From Cacajao melanocephalus (Eukaryota; Chordata; Mammalia; Primates; Pitheciidae), in NCBI GenBank assembly GCA_963573385.1, contig CAUYLG010071589.1:1-64000 (forward strand): 64,000 bases of DNA, given 5' to 3'. The position numbers and the translations under genes were made by a program. Below are positions 13,901-28,911 of this stretch, piece by piece. The notes beneath the pieces are model-generated. The model was not told the origin of the DNA and ran no database searches. It worked only from the letters and a program-made list of their open reading frames with translations. Every line of letters begins with the position of its first letter. The stretch's first letter is position 1.

Positions 13901-14650
13901 CTGTTTTCTTTTCTGCCTCCCGTCTGGGAGTCTCATGGCTGGCTGATCTGAGCCCAGGTTCAACTTTTAGAGATGATGTTTCTCCATTGGCTAAAGAAAG
14001 CAATGTCACCTGGGGTGCTCTTTCTGCCCCGTTTTACCTCCAGGTTCCAGGAGTAATCCTGCTCCACATTGGGGTTTCCAGATCATCTGACATTACTGGA
14101 GAGGAGGCCTTGGAAAGAAAAGGGCCAAAGAGAGGCCTAGCAGAAGATGACATTTACCTCAAGGGGTGGGGACTCTCTCTGTTTATTCTTTGTATATGGG
14201 TAAAATATAGTTCAGGAAATTATATCTCCAGATCAGCATCCCAGGTCATTGACCTTGGAATAAAATTTTTTAACAGTTACTTAAAAGGTAATTAATTGAG
14301 AGGTGAGAAATGGAAAAAAAGCAATTGCCAGGACAATGGGGTCCAACTTGTGCCACTTTTCTGATGGTTCCCATGGCTCTTTGCATTGGAAATAACTGCC
14401 TAAAGATAGTTGTCCTTCAGGCACTTGTAGCTAGTGAGGATAGGGCTTAATGACAGCCCCAGGGTGATGAAAAAATGTGAAGAGCAGTGGGGTGAGCATA
14501 TGCCTAGAGGTTGCTTCCTGAACACCTCGGAAGAAAGGGATGGACTCAGTTTCAAAGCTGAAAAGGGCGGGAAGTAAAAACAATTCAGGCAGGAATTACA
14601 TTCTCTGAAAACCATAGAATTTGAGATGCAAATTATTTCAAGTGGAGTCC
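10991..14650. other. Intergenic stretch, mostly unique sequence
   Basis: No gene structure recognised. Several open frames of 60-155 codons (for example 13828-14295 plus and 13649-13963 minus) overlap in competing frames, lack family motifs and are flanked by no convincing splice logic. Confidence 0.5.
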
Positions 14651-14654
14651 TCTA

Positions 14655-14848
14655 TACTGGGTCAGCAAACTTTACTGTGTCTAAAAATCACCAAGGAGCT
14701 TTTTATGCAGATTCCCAAGCCCCACCTGCAGAAATTTGGAGCAGATAGATTTGGGGTAAGACCCAGGATTCTGCATTTTTAATAGGGCCATTCCCATCCC
14801 TAGGACTTCTGATGCAGTTGTTTCATGGTCTCCATTTTGAGATCCTCT
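14655..14848 (+). mobile_element. MER5A-like hAT-Charlie relic
   Basis: The order aaatcaccaaggagctttt, gattcccaagccccacc, ggattctgcatttttaa and ttttgagatcctctg follows the MER5A non-autonomous DNA transposon. Diverged copy; the terminal repeats are weak. Confidence 0.6.
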
Positions 14849-15325
14849 GCCCTATGAAATGCCTGAATTCCTTGTATGGCACCCCCAGCACATGGCTATT
14901 GACTCTGCATCTTCCATGGGGTTGCAGGATGATGAGGGAGAGGCCAGCCTCTGGCAACCAAGTTGTCCTTAACATTTTGCAGAACCCACTTCCCCGCAGA
15001 GGCCAACCCTGTTAAGAGGCTGATGAGGCTTCATATCAAAAGAATGTTGAGGTTGGGGACACAGATGGAGTTTGAGGCTCAATCTAGGATGTGGTTTGGC
15101 AAAATAAGTCAGTCATGCATGTAACTGGGATTTGCTTGATCTGAATCTAAGACCATAGAGCAGTTCCAATATTGAAAAATTCTTATTTGTGATATTTGGG
15201 ATGGGGGAGATCAACTTTTATGTTGCTAATAAGGTCTCATGGGGGTAGAGAGGTAATTGATAAGGTATTTAGCTTCTTTCTGAGATAATGAAAATATTCA
15301 AAATAGGGTTGCACATATTAATGAA

Positions 15326-16149
15326 TACAGTCATATACTAACAGGGATTCATTCTGAGAAACGGGTCGTTAGGTGATTTCATTGTTGTGCAAACATCATA
15401 GAGTGTACTTACATAAACTAGATGGCATAACTTACCACACACCAAGGATATATGGTAGAGCCTATTGCTCCTATAGGCTACAAACCTGTACTGCATGTTA
15501 CTGAACTGAATACTGTAGGTGACTGTAACACAATGGTAAGTATTTATGTATCTAAATATATCTAAAGATAGAAAAGGTACAGTAAAAATACAGTCTAAAA
15601 GATAAAAAGTGGTACACCTGGATGGGGCACTTACCATGAATGGAGCTTGCAGGTCTGGAAGTTTTACTGGGTGAGTCAGTGAGTGTTGAGTGACTTTGAA
15701 AGCCTAGAACATTATCACACACGTGTATAAACTATAAATAATGTACATTTAGGCTACATTAACTTTATAAAAAATATTTTTCTTCAATAAAATTAACCTT
15801 AGGTTACTGAAACTTTATAAACTTTAAAATTTTTAAAAACTATTTTAACTCTTTTGTAACAATGACTTAGCTTAACACATACATTGTACAGCTCTACAAA
15901 AATGTTTTCTTCCTTTATTTCTTTATTCTATAAACTTTTTTCTATTTTTAAATTTCTTACTTTTTAAATTATTTTGTTAATAAACTAAGAAACAAACACA
16001 CACAATAACCTAGGCCTACAAAGGGTCAGGATCATGAAGACATCCCCAGGTGACAGGAATTTTTCAGCTCCATTATAATCCTATGGGACGACAGTTGTGT
16101 ATGGGGTCAGTTATTGACCGAAACGTCCTTATGTAGCACATAACACATC
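15326..16149 (+). mobile_element. Tigger4/Zombi-type DNA transposon, internally deleted
   Basis: Starts after a TA with cagtcatatac and a ttctgagaa...gtcgttaggtgattt terminal region. Ends with the opposite terminal region (ttattgaccgaaacgtcc). Internal landmarks such as aggctacaaacctgtactg, cttaccatgaatggagcttg and aaagggtcaggatcatgaag match the Tigger4 family. About 0.8 kb, so most of the transposase is missing. A second copy lies at 49026-49828. Confidence 0.82.
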
Positions 16150-16744
16150 ACAACTTAAAAAACCGTTGAATTGTACTCCTCAAATAGGTGCATTGTATGT
16201 TAAGTGAACTATAACTTTATAAAGCTGTTTTTAAAAAAGGACTGAGAATTCCATGAAATGTTGCATTTGTTGGTGGAATGGCTTTATTAATATATTTTTA
16301 AATAATTCTGATAGCACCCTATGATATTTGACTCAAATCAGTAATGACTTATTCATGACTTTGCTTATACCCTGTTTTCTGTACAGAGACATATTTCTGG
16401 AGTCTGACACAATTTCTATTTGTAATGCATGTCTCAGTAGAGGGTTGGGCCTAATATTGAACCCCAGGAGGCTCCTGCTAAGTTGGCTAATTGGCTATCT
16501 GGGCCCACAGTGTGCAGTTCTCTGGTGTTTATGGAGTCTTGATTTTACTTTTCATTTTTCTGGCTTACAGCTTTTCCCCTTTGAAATCCGTCAACTAAGA
16601 TCTTCATTCAAAAGTTCTCAAGAGGATCATTGAGGAGTCATTTTTCAATTTGGAGCCTATTGCTCCATTGAATAATGAATAGCTTTCCCTTCTAAGAGAC
16701 CTACAGTGCAGAAATGCCTAGAGCCTCTCTTCTATGCTGCTTTG
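16150..16744. other. Intergenic, nothing recognised
   Basis: Unique AT-rich sequence. The 101-codon frame at 16328-16633 has no family motif. Confidence 0.45.
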
Positions 16745-16890
16745 AAGAACTATGGAACTGGAAGGATTCTTAAAGACCTTGAGCAACTCCCTGCTTTTGC
16801 AGTTGAGGAAACTGAGGCTTGGAGAGGTAAAGCATAAGGAAATCCCCAGCTAGTGGGCAAGCTAAGACAAATCCTCCTGACCTATGGCTG
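16745..16890 (-). mobile_element. MIR-like SINE fragment, antisense
   Basis: Contains ttgaggaaactgaggcttgg and the following agctagtgggcaagc segment, the antisense MIR core. Confidence 0.6.
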
Positions 16891-17853
16891 GCTCCATGTT
16901 CTATACCTTCTATTGTCTATGAAAGCTGAAAAGACAGCAAACTCCAAAATATGTATCTCCCTCATCTCCCCCAACCCAAAGCCGACTATCTATTTCTAAA
17001 ACCAAGTTGTTGCTATTTCTGAAACACAAAGTAGGGGAAACTCCATCCCATGGCTGAGAGGAAATATGACCCTTTTAACAGGGAAGCCAGCTGTTGGGAG
17101 AGGTGGAAAGAGCCCAAGTCCCTCCTTGGGAACCAGCCCACAAGCTCTTCCTTCACCAGTGACAGAGCCTGAGAAAGCGCTTCTCTCCCTAACATAACCT
17201 AATTGCCACTTCCCCACTAGCCTCCAGCACTCACTCTGTGCCAAGCTCTGGCTCCAGCCCAGCTGCTCCTTGAGCTGGGAGCCAAACCCCAGACTCCTTT
17301 GTCTCAGGAATTGGTCCAGAATGGCCTTAATAGTCAGCTAAGAGGAGCTCTATATCAAGGCCTGGGAGAGCTGGCTGCCCAGACTCTGGCTGCCTGGGTG
17401 GGCTGCCAGGACCCCTTCTCTGTACAGACCTGTCCCAACTTAGCAAAGGAAGGACATGTAAGGAAAAGGCAAGGCTACCAGTGGAACTGCAGTGCTGCTG
17501 GGGGTGGGTGTGAGTCTTTGTACCAGCTGACCTCTTCTTTTTCTGAGGCTGGAAATAATTTGGTACCATCAGTATCTTCGAACCACATGCTTCATTCTTC
17601 AGAAACAGCCTCCTGGGATTCTGGAAGTATACAAGGTCTCTTTAGGCCTCAGACTTGTGTCTGCAAGCCAGCACATGAAGCTGGAACTAGGACAGGGTGT
17701 AAGCATGTGCAGATGACTTCCTCAAAAGCTTCTCCTCTATTCCTTTCCTTGGGAGTAACACTGCCTGCTTTGTCCAGTGATGGACACTCTTGAGCCTTTG
17801 AAATTTGTATTAGGATTGCCAGCATAGGTTGGTCAGTTCTTTGATTTGATTTC
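16891..17853. other. Intergenic, unique sequence
   Basis: A 164-codon frame (17299-17793 plus) overlaps a minus frame (17327-17569). Neither has a recognisable domain, and the region lacks other gene evidence. Confidence 0.45.
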
Positions 17854-18292
17854 TATGTTGACACGGTTTGAATGTGTGTCCCTTCTAAATCTCATGTTGA
17901 ATTGTAATCCCTGGTATTGGAGGTGGGGTCTGGTAGAACATGTTTGGGTCAATGGGGACAGATCCCCCATGAATGTCTTGGACTGTCCTCACAGTAATGA
18001 GTGAGTTCTTGCTCTGAATTCATGTGAGATCTAGTTGTTTAAAAGACAGGTTGTTAAAAGAGAGGCATCCCCTCTCTTCCTCCTTTGCTCCTTCTCTTGC
18101 CATGTGACATGACTGCTCCCACGTCACCTTCTGCCATGAGTAAAAGCTCCCTGAGCACTCACCAGGATCAGATGTTGGCACCGTGCTTCCTGTACAGCTT
18201 ACAGAACCATGAGACAAAACAAACCTTCTGTCTTTATAAATTACACAGCCTCAGGTATCTTTATGGCAATGCAAGCAGACTAACACATATGT
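17854..18292 (+). mobile_element. MSTA-type MaLR solo LTR with 5-bp target duplication
   Basis: LTR 17859-18287 (429 bp) starts tgacacggtttgaatgtg and ends in gcagactaacaca. It contains aatctcatgttgaattgt and cttgccatgtgac blocks typical of MST LTRs, and is flanked by tatgt at 17854-17858 and 18288-18292. There is no internal region, so it is a recombined solo LTR. Confidence 0.9.
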
Positions 18293-19192
18293 GGTAGCTT
18301 CTCTTGGCCAGAAGGGCAGGCAGAACATGTGGAAGCTGACCTACACATAGAATGCAGACCTATGTGTGTTCCAGACACTTGGCTCACCTCTCAACCTTTG
18401 AGCCCCCACAAATAAGTTACTGTTTAGGGGAGGGTGACATTCATTCTTTGCAAGCCTCCACTTTCGTATGTCATAGCAATGATTCTCGAAATTGAGCACT
18501 CACAGACCCCACAAGTTACCCCTGCAGACCTCTAGATGATGTCAGACCTTAAACACATAAATTCTTTTCTTTCACCTGCCATGCTCAGTCAGCATGAGCA
18601 ATGTTATAAACACAAATTCAGAAACTCAGACTGAAGCCAGATGGCACCACATGGCTATAAGGTCATTCCCACAGGATGTGGAACATACTTATGTTGATTT
18701 TAATTTTTTTAAAAAGTTGTCAGAATGAAAAAAAACTTAAAAACTTGTTTTGGAACTCATGGACTCCATCTTCCCCGCCCCCTTGCCCTCAGGACTTCCA
18801 GAGATTCATAGATGCTATTTTGAGGAATAGTGTTGTAAAAGATTCTTGCTCCCCACCCCTTCCCCTGCCCTTGCTAATAAGCAAGACCTCCTGCTAAAGA
18901 AAGAGCATGAGCTGGGCCCAGCTTGGGCTGTGGCTCAAGTAGCAGGGTCAGACTAAACAAGCACAATCCATTTGACCATTCAACTCTCAGTTGGGCAGGC
19001 CTTGGCGACCCACTTCTTCAAGGCCATCTGATTCATAACTCTATTGTCAACATTCTAGTCCACTATTAAATAGCTCCTGTTAGTGCAATGTTTTCACAGC
19101 CAAAGTTGAATTTTCCGTAACTGGTTTCAGTCTTGACTGCTGAGATCATGTGGAATTAAAAGAAAAAGAAAAGTCATAAAAATATTGGGGCA
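18293..19192. other. Intergenic, nothing recognised with confidence
   Basis: No gene. 18476-18900 may hold a very old DNA-transposon piece, but I cannot assign it. Confidence 0.4.
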
Positions 19193-19193
19193 A

Positions 19194-21750
<2,557 letters not shown>

Positions 21751-21752
21751 AT

Positions 21753-21806
21753 TTTATTTTGAATCACAACTCTAAGATCTCGTTTGGAGGGTATTTTCAA
21801 TTTATT
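21753..21806 (-). terminator. TNFAIP8L3: Candidate poly(A) signals for TNFAIP8L3
   Basis: Minus-strand AATAAA hexamers lie at 21801-21806 and 21753-21758, 1.24-1.29 kb past the stop codon. They are the first canonical hexamers I see in that stretch. Neither has an obvious strong GU-rich downstream element, so the cleavage site is inferred. Confidence 0.5.
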
Positions 21807-22055
21807 AATGAACCAGAGACAACAGCACAAAATGACTGTGAAAGGCCAAGAAAGATTGGTAGGGGTTCATTCTGCCTGACTTTCCCGTGCATGTGGAATA
21901 AAGCCTCCCTGAGCTCCATGCCCCTTAGATAAGGGAAGGCTGGTCCTGCAGAGGGAGCACAGTGCTTCTGTTTCTGTATTATTATGGGTGGAAAACTCTC
22001 TCCCCACCCCCCATGGAAAGTTTCCCTCCGCAGGATCATAAACCTAAACATTTAA

Positions 22056-22488
<433 letters not shown>

Positions 22489-22604
22489 TAGATTCTATTG
22501 TTCTTTTCTCCTATGCTGCTTAATATTCTATATCCAGGTTTATCCCCTCACACTCAGAAGACAAAATATTAAGACCTTACATTAGAGTTTCCAAAAGCAT
22601 GAAC

Positions 22605-22790
22605 ATACATCATCACATCTGGTCCTCATAACAGCCCTGTGAGGCAGGCAGGCAGGCAGGCATCATGGTTCCAGAATGCAGAGGACAGAGTCCTAACTGG
22701 TAAAGTTGGAAACCAAATCCTTGTCCTCTGTCTCCCAGTCCAGTGCTCCTCCCATTACGTGAGAGAGATAAACTGCACTCACTGTAATGA
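22605..22790 (-). mobile_element. MIR SINE, antisense, with GGCA repeat
   Basis: catctggtcctcataacagc followed by gtgaggcaggcaggcaggca is the antisense MIR core with an expanded ggca run at about 22642-22662. Confidence 0.65.
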
Positions 22791-23046
22791 GCAAAACAGA
22801 TTTTCTGCTTAGAACAGATGAAATGTCCTTTGGGCTTACACACAGGTGATTTTAAGTAGAAACTCTGCTAGAGAGCTCAGAAGAAAAATACACCTAAGCT
22901 CAGTTCAGCATCAGCATCAGAGGGATGAACAGGACAGAACATGGACATCTTTGACAAGGGTTTCTGCTTATGTTTTTGATTCTCACCCAGATTATGGTTG
23001 GGCACTGTAACTTTAAAGCAGCAAAGTCCAGGAGGAGGCAAGGCAT

Positions 23047-23609
23047 TTAAAGGACTTTCTCATCTAGCAACTTATTGATTCCTTCACAAATCCTCTTGAG
23101 GTTGGGCCTACAGTCTCCATCCAGACTATAGAGGGTTGAGAGGAACTCTACATCGGCAAAGTGGTTGAAGACATGGTTGATGCGCCCGTGGGTCCTGGGC
23201 GTCAGGTGTCGCTGCACCAGTTCATGCACCAGGTCCTTGCACTCATGCAGCAGCTTGGAGAGCACATTCCTATCAAAGGTGTATTCCACCTCATAGAAGC
23301 TGACAATGGTCATGGCAGTCTGGTTCAGCTTCTTCCGGAACTTCTCCACGATAACAAGCTCCTCTTGGCTAAACTGGTTGTTCCGGTAGAGAATCCCGAT
23401 TTTGATCGCCACCTTGATTAAGTCTTTCATGATTTTGTGGGCTTCCTTCTTGTTGTGAGTGTGCTCTTTGGTGACTTTGTAGAGTTCATCAAAGATCTCG
23501 CTGCTGGTGTCATCAATCAACATATTGGCCACAGTTTTGCTGGCTATTTTGCTTAGAATCTTCTTCTGGGCTTGAAGGGCAAGACTCTTTGAACTAAAAA
23601 CATCAGGAC
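23047..23609 (-). CDS. TNFAIP8L3: TNFAIP8L3 (TIPE3) coding exon 2: TIPE homology domain and stop
   Basis: This exon encodes residues 18-204 of a TNFAIP8-family protein. The family fold is an all-helical bundle with a central hydrophobic cavity. TIPE3 is known to bind and transfer phosphoinositides (PIP2, PIP3) at the plasma membrane and so to promote PI3K-AKT and MEK-ERK signalling. Visible family blocks are IDDTSSE (49-55), LYRNNQF (91-97), FDRNVL (129-134), [20 protein letters not shown] (151-170) and the C-terminal LLDEKVL (198-204). Lysines and arginines are frequent, fitting a lipid-headgroup-binding surface. The acceptor on the minus strand is ccttaccatag before GTCCTGATG. The first two bases complete the Gly18 codon begun in exon 1. 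The exon is open to the TAA at 23047-23049, with no frameshift. The continued open frame to 23709 is intron. The four TIPE paralogs share this plan; the sequence fits TNFAIP8L3 rather than TNFAIP8, L1 or L2. Confidence 0.96.
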
Positions 23610-23814
23610 CTATGGTAAGGAAAGATATAAATGTTTTAAAGATATAAGAACTGTTTATTACTTTCCCACAAGTAAAACACACTAACTTGAACTTACGTTC
23701 TTGGAGCAAAAACTCATGTGTTTATACATATCCCCCAACTCCCTAACTAAACCCCACCCCACCCTAGTTCCCCAACTTTCTTCTCCACATGACATGTTTG
23801 TTTACCCTTTTGAA

Positions 23815-23965
23815 TCCTCTAAACTGTGCTTATGCTGTTTCCTCTGCTGGAGGTCATCTCCTCTTAACCAGGCCAGATCTTACCTTTTTAGACCTACTTC
23901 ATTCATAAAGCTTTCCTGATTCTGCTAGTTCACAGAGAACTCCCTACCACTGCTGTCACACTGGA
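23815..23965 (+). mobile_element. L2-like LINE fragment
   Basis: ttcataaagctttcctgatt and the pyrimidine-rich flank resemble the L2 3' region. Very diverged. Confidence 0.4.
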
Positions 23966-24559
23966 AACCATTCAGCTTTGCAAACTATACAGGAGCAAAT
24001 TATTGCTTAGTGGCGTGAATATAGCCCCAGTGTCAACCCCATTCCCAGGGCAGACATGGATAGTTGATCATGACAGTAATGTTGACTGAGTCTCAGAACC
24101 CACATATCATTGAGTCTAAGAGGTACTTTTTTGCTTTTGAAATACTGAAAATTGGATGGGTCTTTCAGTCACTGTTGCCAGGTAGCTGTTGTACTGTGGC
24201 TGTTATTACCTGTGTACACATCAATTTACACAAAGGTGTCAGAGATTTGGGAGCAAGTCAAGAGAAATTTTTCTAAGAATTGTTGCCGTCTGAATACTCT
24301 TGATGGCATAGAGAATTGTACTGTGGGAACACAGACATCAAGAACTCCATGTCAAAGATGCTACAGATGAGTAGTACTCTGAAGATGAAGCAGCTTAGGA
24401 AAACCAGACCGAATTTATTTTGCTGTTATTTTCTACTTTATGAGTGAGAGCAATATGTTTTTAAAAATCCACATTATATGCAAATAAGTCTAAAAAGCCT
24501 CTTGCAATAAATATAAAAATTCTAATTAATAAGAAAGCAATGGTTCATAATTTAACTTA

Positions 24560-24640
24560 CAGCTTCTTTCCTTCTTTCTTTCTCTCCTTCCTTCCTTCCT
24601 TCCTTCCTTCCCTCCTTCCTTCCTTCCTTCTTCCTTTTAT
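24560..24640. repeat. CTTC/CCTT microsatellite next to an Alu
   Basis: Nearly pure pyrimidine run of ttcc units, about 75 bp, on the tail side of the antisense Alu at 24660-24945. Confidence 0.9.
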
Positions 24641-24659
24641 TTTCTTTTTCATTCTCTTT

Positions 24660-24945
24660 TTCTTTTTGGACAGAGTCTCAGTCTATCACCCAGGCTAAAG
24701 TGCAATGGCACGATCTTGGCCCCTGCAACCTCTGCCTCCTGGGTTCAAGCAATTCTCTGCCTCAGCCCCCCGAGTAGCTGGGATTACAAGTGCCCACCAC
24801 CACACCTGGCTAATTTTTTGAATTTTTAATAGAGACAGGGTTTCACCATCCTGGCCAGTCTGGTCTTGAACTCCTGACCTTGTGATCCACCCACCTCAGC
24901 CTCCTAAAGTGCTGAGATTACAGGTGTGAGCCACTGCACCCAGCC
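24660..24945 (-). mobile_element. Alu, antisense
   Basis: ggacagagtctcagtctatc start and cacccagcc end. Full dimer with a few small deletions. Confidence 0.9.
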
Positions 24946-25551
24946 ATTTTTTTATTTCTTTCGAACACATAAAATGGCATCTTAAAATTGATGGTGCCTT
25001 TGATTTGATGAAATACTCCACAAGGCCACCAATTAGCTGGAGCTGACATCTGAAATGAAACACACTGGCCATCCTCACTCTACAGTACGTATGCATATTG
25101 CTCTTATCTTCCCAAGGAGATTCAAGTTGCCCAAGGACAGAGAGAATGTCTCCCGCAGCACCTAGCTCAGTTCTGGGTATAGAAATGGTATCTGTTGAGT
25201 AAAATACCAGAGAATTGCAGAAGAGTAAGAAAGTAGTAAAATACAGTATACACCAAACTTATACTCAATATTCATTTGAAAATTGAGGGTCCTTGAGAAT
25301 CCCAAGAGCTTTTGTCCAGTGTTTTGTGTCCACACAGGAGTGACAGGATAGGTAGAGTAGACAGAGTGACGGCTACATGCCCTGTCTTGTGTTCTCCTTG
25401 GCTGGCCCCTCCCTCTTTGTTCCCTCTGGACTCATTCCTTCAGTGGGCAGTGATTAATCAGTGGATGTTCTGGCCTTGCAGACACACACTCAGTAAACAC
25501 TCAAACACAATTTAAACAAAAGCCCTGTTGCAGTGCAACTAGCTGGGGCTG

Positions 25552-26190
25552 GTGTCATGGGTGGAAAATAAATTTGCCAAGACAGCTTTAGGTAAAGAAA
25601 GGTAGATTTATTAAAGAAAGCATGAAAATATGTTGCAAGGTTGCAACAGGCAGCACAGCAGAGAAGGGGCTGTCTTCAAAGAGGCAGGAGTTGGAGGAAG
25701 TTTTATAGGGTTGTGCTGGAGGAAGCTACATGCAGAAGAGGTTCTGCTGCTGGGACCACAAACAGAATGAGGTGGCTGTGCCTGCAGGTTTGTGATTAGC
25801 CATTTCTCAGAACAATTATTCATTGTTCTTCCCAACTTGGGGCGTCTTCCTCCTTGTTGCTTACTTATCAGGACTCCACAGGCCCTACATGCCCCATCAT
25901 GGCTTGCCCAGCCACATACCTTCAGCCCTGGGTCCTTAAAGGACAGCTACTTCTGCTCTCTGGCTTCTTCCAGCTACAGGTCCCTCCAGAGTACAACCTG
26001 GCATGGGGTAGCTGCAGTGGGGTCAGCAGAACTAAAGCAGTGAGCACCAGGGGCCTTCCACAGCCCCAGCAAGCTCTCTCCCAAAGTCTGAGACAACAGA
26101 ATCTTTAAGCAACTTCACAGTCAAGTGACCATGACATGGCCAGGATTTTCCCTCCTGCCTCAGTGCTAAAAGGAATAAACACTCATCGTG
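25552..26190 (-). mobile_element. LTR-like sequence, antisense, family not identified
   Basis: On the minus strand an AATAAA-containing segment (about 25605-25615) lies about 50 bases before a possible LTR end at cacccatgaca (25552-25562). This resembles the R-U5 end of an ERV LTR. The opposite end is not clear and no target duplication was found. It could instead be unique sequence. Confidence 0.35.
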
Positions 26191-26983
26191 CAGAACATAA
26201 AAGGAATGAACAGTCTCTCCTGACTCTTCTTTACTATGAGAAATCTCCAGCTTCCTGACTGATACTATTCCAGAGTTTGAGTCAAATGATATTCCTGCCC
26301 AGTCTCATCAACTACCATGATCACTAGAGCTTTGTGTGAATAGCTTTTGTTTTCTGCAAAATCAAAGTTGTTCTCCAAAGGCAAATATTTACAAGCACTA
26401 AGCACATTCAAAAGATAGCACTGTATGCTTTGAAGTCAATTCCACAGATGAAGCTTAAAGACTTTTGAGCAATTGCTCTGTCACTGAAATAAGCATATGC
26501 CTCCTCAGGTGACTATTCTATAGGAATAGTGGAATCTAGATTGATCCATTCTAGAATATAAAAAAATGAGTCATGGCTTTGTAGTCAGTCACAGCTTCTA
26601 AAAACCACCCAAGAATAAGGTCTTTAGACTCTAGAAATGCAGCCAACATTCATTTACCCAGAAGCAGCAGGTCAACTACATATGTGTCCAATAGCAGGTT
26701 AGTGCCTGGGGGCATGGAGTCATGTCTAAGCCCAACTTTATCCCCAATGCCTGGCACACTGACCACACACAGCAGGTGTTGGCTGAATGAAAGGAGTGCT
26801 GGCATTGTGCCAGGCCCTGTTTAACTCTTGGTTGGGTGAAGTGGGCATTTTTCTGGAGGCTTTCCTGCTGGCCTGATTCCATACCCTGCTCTTTGTACTG
26901 CCAGCATTTCCTCCATTCTGCTCTGGACCAGTAGTTAGACTTCACATACCCCAATAACAATTTTTTTAAAAAAATAACTAATT

Positions 26984-27281
26984 GGCTGGGTGCTGTGGCT
27001 CATTCCTGTAATCCCAGCATTTTGGGATGCCGAAGCGGGTGGATCAGTTGAAGTCAGGAGTTCAAGACCACCCTGACCAACATGGCTAAAACCCATCTCT
27101 ACTAAAAATAAAAAATTAGCCAGGTGTGATGGCACGCACCTGTAGTCCCAGCTACTTGGGAGGCTAAGACACAGAAGTGCTTGAACCCAGGAGGCGGAGC
27201 TTGCAGTCAGCTGAGACTGCGCCTGTGCACTCCAGCCTGATTGACAGAGCAAGACTGTCTCAAAGAAAAAAAAAAAGAAAA
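26984..27281 (+). mobile_element. Alu, sense
   Basis: ggctgggtgctgtggctcat start and an interrupted A-rich tail. Full dimer. Confidence 0.92.
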
Positions 27282-27299
27282 ATTAATTAAATTTATCAA

Positions 27300-27443
27300 T
27301 ATTTATTTTATTTTGTTTTTCTTTGAGATGGGGGTCTCGCTATAGTGTCCTCAAAGCTGGTCTTGAACTCCAGGGCTCAAGCAACCCTCCTGTCTCAGCT
27401 TCCAAAGTAGCTGGGACTACAGGAACGTGCACTGTGCCTGGCC
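27300..27443 (-). mobile_element. Alu monomer/FLAM-like fragment, antisense
   Basis: A ttttgtttttctttgagatg tail side, then about 120 bp of half-Alu sequence ending in gtgcctggcc. Only one arm is present. It stands tail to tail with the Alu at 26984-27281. Confidence 0.7.
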
Positions 27444-28126
27444 CATGAAAGAATTTTTAAAACTGCATACCTTCTCGAATATTTAAAAACTTGTCAGCAA
27501 GTATTTTTCATGTTAAGGTTAGGAAAGATACAATTTCTAGATAATGTAAATAGTGACATTTTCAAACTAACCTGTTAAATCATTCTTTTAAATGTGTCAA
27601 ATTTACATTATTACCGTTGTTATATAATACCCATTATTGTCCACTTTAAAAATGACATAAGGTCTTCTCTAAAAATGTTACATTGTTCTTTTTTCTCCTT
27701 GAAATCGTATCTCTGTTCTACTTCACCCACAGCACTTGGACTGCATGTATGTGCTTATGCCTGAAAATATTTGATCAATCCATCAAATTCTCTACAACCA
27801 AAGGATGCATATGAGTTTAAATTTAAATTAAAAGAAGATTCCAGGGACCATAAATCTCTAAGCAAAAATTAAAAATTTTTCTTTGGAGCGAGTTATCATT
27901 TTAAATGTTTTAGGTATGATATAAAATATCAAAACTTTGATAACTACTTACTAAACATAAGAAATAAAGTTTTAGTGGAAATGTACCTCTAAAGAAGATG
28001 GGCAGGGGTGGGTTATGGTGCCTTATGGAAAGAGTCATCATTGGCAAGGCAAATTTCACATCAACTCTTTGTTTGACCCAGGAGGTTTTGTACCCCAGGG
28101 CAAAATGTCCCATTAGGATTTTTTGC
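27444..28126. other. Intron, nothing recognised
   Basis: AT-rich, no identified repeat or exon. Confidence 0.45.
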
Positions 28127-28520
28127 TTGGCCACTATACCCTGTAATCCCAGCACTTTGGGAGGCTGAGCTGGGCAGATCACTTGAGCCTAGGAGTTTGA
28201 GACCAGCCTGGGCAACATGGCAAAACCCTGTCTCTAGAAAAAATACAAAAATTAGCTGGGTGTGCTGCCGTGCACCTGTAGTCTCAGCTACTTGAGAGGC
28301 TGAGGTGGGAGGATGGCTTGAGCCCAGGAGGTTGAGGCTGCAGTGAGCCATGATATTGCCACTGCACTCCAGCCTATATGACAGAGCGAGACCCTGTCTC
28401 AATAAAATAAAATAAAGATAAAATAAAATAAAAATTAGCCGGGCATGCTCCTGTGGTCTTAGCTACTCAGGAGGCTAAGATAGGAGGACTGCTTGAGCTC
28501 AGGAGGTAGAGGCTACAAGA
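28127..28520 (+). mobile_element. Alu followed by an extra right-arm-like segment
   Basis: 28127-28432 is a 5'-shortened Alu dimer ending in an AATAAAATA-type tail. 28431-28520 then repeats an Alu arm (aaaattagccgggcatgctc through aggctac) without a new A-tail. Confidence 0.75.
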
Positions 28521-28911
28521 GTGGAAGAAAGGGAGATCCACCATGCCTTGACCTTAGGTTTCTTCTTAGGCAGACGAGTTTGTATATTAGTATGTACAAA
28601 GAATATGTAATGAAGCTGTCACGAGGAATTTGGATCTACAGCTTGGTTCCCTCAAAACTCTGTACGTGTTGCGGAACGTCTCTGGACTTGCAGTCTGCCC
28701 ATCTACCATTCTGAATCCTACTGTTCTGCAAGAGCAGCAGCCTTCCATGAAATGTTAAGAAGTGTTCCTTGGGAAGAAAAAAAGAATTTCCTGATTACAT
28801 AAATTTGAAAAACAGTGATTAAGCAAAGTGAAATAGCTTATTTTCTATGAGATTTTAAACATATTTCTTTAATACATTAAGGTGTTCTATCAACTCCCAG
28901 AGAGAAGTGGG

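Noticed and set aside
13649..14295. Frames of 104 and 155 codons on opposite strands
   Set aside because: Mutually overlapping, low-information composition, no known domain.
17299..17793. 164-codon plus-strand frame in the 3' flank
   Set aside because: No family similarity that I can see, and no promoter, splice or poly(A) arrangement supporting a gene.
23161..23421. Plus-strand open frame of 86 codons across exon 2
   Set aside because: It is the antisense shadow of the conserved TNFAIP8L3 coding exon.
23610..23709. Extension of the exon 2 frame upstream, giving 220 codons
   Set aside because: It crosses a clear splice acceptor and begins at a non-ATG codon, and the family sequence starts at the acceptor.
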